Assembly: GCA_035412805.1 (NCBI GenBank)
Contig: DAONVO010000052.1
Coordinates: 1 to 15,467 of the forward strand
Length of the DNA: 15,467 bases
DNA from: DTU018 sp029550685
GTDB lineage: Bacteria; Bacillota; Syntrophomonadia; Syntrophomonadales; Syntrophomonadaceae
Direction of reading: 5' to 3'
Made by a program: the position numbers and the translations under genes. The notes beneath the pieces are model-generated. The model was not told where the DNA came from and searched no databases. It worked only from the letters and a program-made list of their open reading frames with translations. Positions 14,270-15,467 of the stretch are shown piece by piece. The stretch's first letter is position 1. Every line of letters begins with the position of its first letter.

Positions 14270-14332
14270 AGCAAGCTGTATTCAGGTTCATTTTGTAAAC
14301 AACATCATTAATCGGTTTGCAACTAAGCGCAT
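14236..14332 (+). repeat. 14-base direct repeat
   Basis: GCAACTAAGAGCAT (14236-14249, in the terminator loop) recurs as GCAACTAAGCGCAT (14319-14332), 13 of 14 identical, 69 bases apart. Meaning unknown. Confidence 0.35.
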
Positions 14333-14716
14333 TTCACGTTCAATTTTGAACCTTTCGCGCAAAACCACTCGCTATCGATTTCCCGCAATGTTAAAAAGTG
14401 GTATATCGTTGTATGAAAGGAGGTTCGTTTTATGAAGACTTTCCTTGCTAATTTTATCTTTATGGCTCCATAGCTAGAAGCTAGTGCTGGTTACAGACAG
14501 ATTAATGGTTTGCACCGGTCTTAGCTTCAATTGCACGAGTATTAGTTTATTTCATTTCATGTTTAGGAGGCTGAGAAATCAGTTTTTTCGATGTTTATGG
14601 TTGCAGAGCATTTATTTCTAAGCAAGTCACGAAAATGTTAGTTTTTGCTAAGTACTGCTTGGCTTTGTTACGCTAGTGTAGCATTAAGGAAAACAAAATT
14701 TTCGGGAGGCGAATGT
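14270..14716. other. AT-rich stretch without a normal gene
   Basis: About 450 bases with only one well-supported small ORF (14432-14473). It also has an unused-looking AGGAGG near 14564 with no start codon at proper distance, and short inverted repeats (GTTCA/TGAAC near 14338; AGCTA motifs near 14471). It may be a long leader of the peptidase gene or gene debris. I recognise no known RNA. Confidence 0.4.
14432..14473 (+). CDS. Candidate 13-residue peptide with a strong ribosome site
   Basis: ATG 14432 follows AAAGGAGG (14416-14423) with 8 bases between, the best ribosome site in the right-hand region. The frame encodes MKTFLANFIFMAP and ends at TAG 14473. A hydrophobic peptide of this size could be a leader peptide or membrane microprotein, or the start of a gene broken by a stop. 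The reading frame after the stop does not continue as recognisable protein. Expression is not demonstrated by sequence alone. Confidence 0.4.
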   Translation: MKTFLANFIFMAP

Positions 14717-15388
14717 ATGAATCCAAAATTAAAGAGAGTGATAGCTTTTAGCATAAGTTTTCTTTTGATTTTGTCGACAACAACTTTGGCTAATGACATT
14801 GATGACCTAAGTGATCCAAAGCATGGAATAATTGCTCCGATAAGTCAGGATTTCAATGAAATAAATAGCGGCATAGGATACATCTCACCTACCGAAGAGA
14901 AAGCAGCTAAGGAAAAATCTGAAATGGCAGACAAAGTGATAGATATTCATGAAAGATTTCTTGCTAATCCTAACTCAGTAACAGATAAAGATAGAGCTAT
15001 ATTACAAGAATTTATAAATAAGTATTTTAAAGGAACCCCTATGAGCAATTTTCTTCCTACCGATGATACTACTGATAATTTTAATTTTGTAGTTACAGCA
15101 AATCCTGGAGATTATCAAGAGATGAACCTTTGGCTACCGGGTCAGGTCCAACAGAGAGATTATTGGTGCGCTCCAGCTTCAGGATATGCTGTTTTAAAAG
15201 GCAGAGGAATAAGTGTTACACAGTCCCAATTGGCCAATAAAATGGGAACCACTGAGGATGGTACACTCCTGGGGAACGTTGCTCCAGCATTAAACCAATA
15301 TAATGGAATTAATGGCAACTATTTTAGGTACGTTTTACTTCAATGTCCGGGATATACTTCATCTGCTAATTGCTTTGTCTGTAAATGA
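14717..15388 (+). CDS. Exported C39-like cysteine peptidase, C-terminally truncated
   Basis: 223 aa from ATG 14717, which follows GGGAGG (14704-14709) by 7 bases; the longer in-frame start at 14645 has no ribosome site. Residues 1-25 are a signal peptide (TTTLA|ND). A helical, polar pro-like region (about 26-130) precedes a papain-like C39_2 domain: PGQVQQRDYWCAPASGYAVL holds the oxyanion Gln and the nucleophile Cys151. Family domains run about 80-100 residues further to a catalytic His and Asp/Asn; here the frame stops at 15388 without either. The ending CPGYTSSANCFVCK looks unlike the family. A frameshift is possible, but neither other frame up to 15467 gives a clear continuation. AT-rich. 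Confidence 0.65.
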   Translation: MNPKLKRVIAFSISFLLILSTTTLANDIDDLSDPKHGIIAPISQDFNEINSGIGYISPTEEKAAKEKSEMADKVIDIHERFLANPNSVTDKDRAILQEFINKYFKGTPMSNFLPTDDTTDNFNFVVTANPGDYQEMNLWLPGQVQQRDYWCAPASGYAVLKGRGISVTQSQLANKMGTTEDGTLLGNVAPALNQYNGINGNYFRYVLLQCPGYTSSANCFVCK

Positions 15389-15467
15389 GATACTCAGAAG
15401 AAATCCTTGGTTGGAAGGCTATACGGGGATTAATATATATTTAAAGATTGGTACGATATTTTTAATT

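Noticed and set aside
14253..14435. 60-residue rightward ORF
   Set aside because: It begins inside the terminator stem, has no ribosome site and its product looks like no known protein.
1..15467. CRISPR array, rRNA genes, prophage or complete insertion sequence
   Set aside because: No regularly spaced repeats, rRNA segments, phage structural genes or intact transposase were found on either strand.

Overview
The window reads as a chromosomal piece of a spore-forming, probably anaerobic Firmicute (Clostridia; a Syntrophomonas-like lineage is my guess from protein style only). Support: a spore photoproduct lyase behind a sigmaG-type promoter, strong AGGAGG ribosome sites, common TTG/GTG starts, a low-GC-Gram-positive ACT-domain protein heading a hom-thrB-lysC operon, and several exported proteins with Gram-positive signal peptides. 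Base composition is moderate through the housekeeping genes and clearly AT-richer at about 7560-8345 and 14270-15467.

Layout. 1-26: start of a leftward gene with a twin-arginine-like N-terminus, behind a sigmaA promoter and a palindromic operator of CsoR/CstR type. 123-1228: sigmaG-like promoter and splB. 1409-4158: an archaeal-type phosphoglycerate mutase/proposed homoserine kinase converging on threonine synthase, with a shared terminator. 4264-5655: membrane-anchored DUF2726 protein and an EEP-family phosphodiesterase. 5658-7394: a NodB polysaccharide deacetylase and a divergent alpha/alpha-toroid (prenyltransferase-like) protein. 7395-8345: a decayed IS256-type transposase fragment and an exported copper-amine-oxidase-N-domain protein. 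8463-8634: tRNA-Pro(GGG) with promoter and terminator. 8705-9397: VOC-family protein, a 15-bp palindrome, a REP/inverted-REP-like hairpin pair, and the hairpin closing the lysC operon. 9398-13408: leftward operon ACT protein-hom-thrB-lysC from one consensus promoter. 13488-14269: rhodanese lipoprotein with promoter and terminator. 14270-15467: AT-rich stretch with a tiny peptide ORF and an exported cysteine peptidase lacking its C-terminal half.

How they fit. lysC, hom, thrB and thrC give every step from aspartate to threonine except aspartate-semialdehyde dehydrogenase, which is not in the window. thrC is about 7 kb from the operon and points at apgM, whose family has also been proposed to supply homoserine kinase; a canonical GHMP thrB is nevertheless present. 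Start codons were re-chosen for five genes from ribosome sites and promoters (DUF2726 protein, ACT protein, thrB, lysC, C39-like peptidase). The most interesting points are the missing catalytic cysteine (Ala141) in spore photoproduct lyase, the internal translation start in lysC, the REP-like hairpin pair, and the operator-controlled gene cut off at the left edge. I did not find a complete undescribed multigene system.
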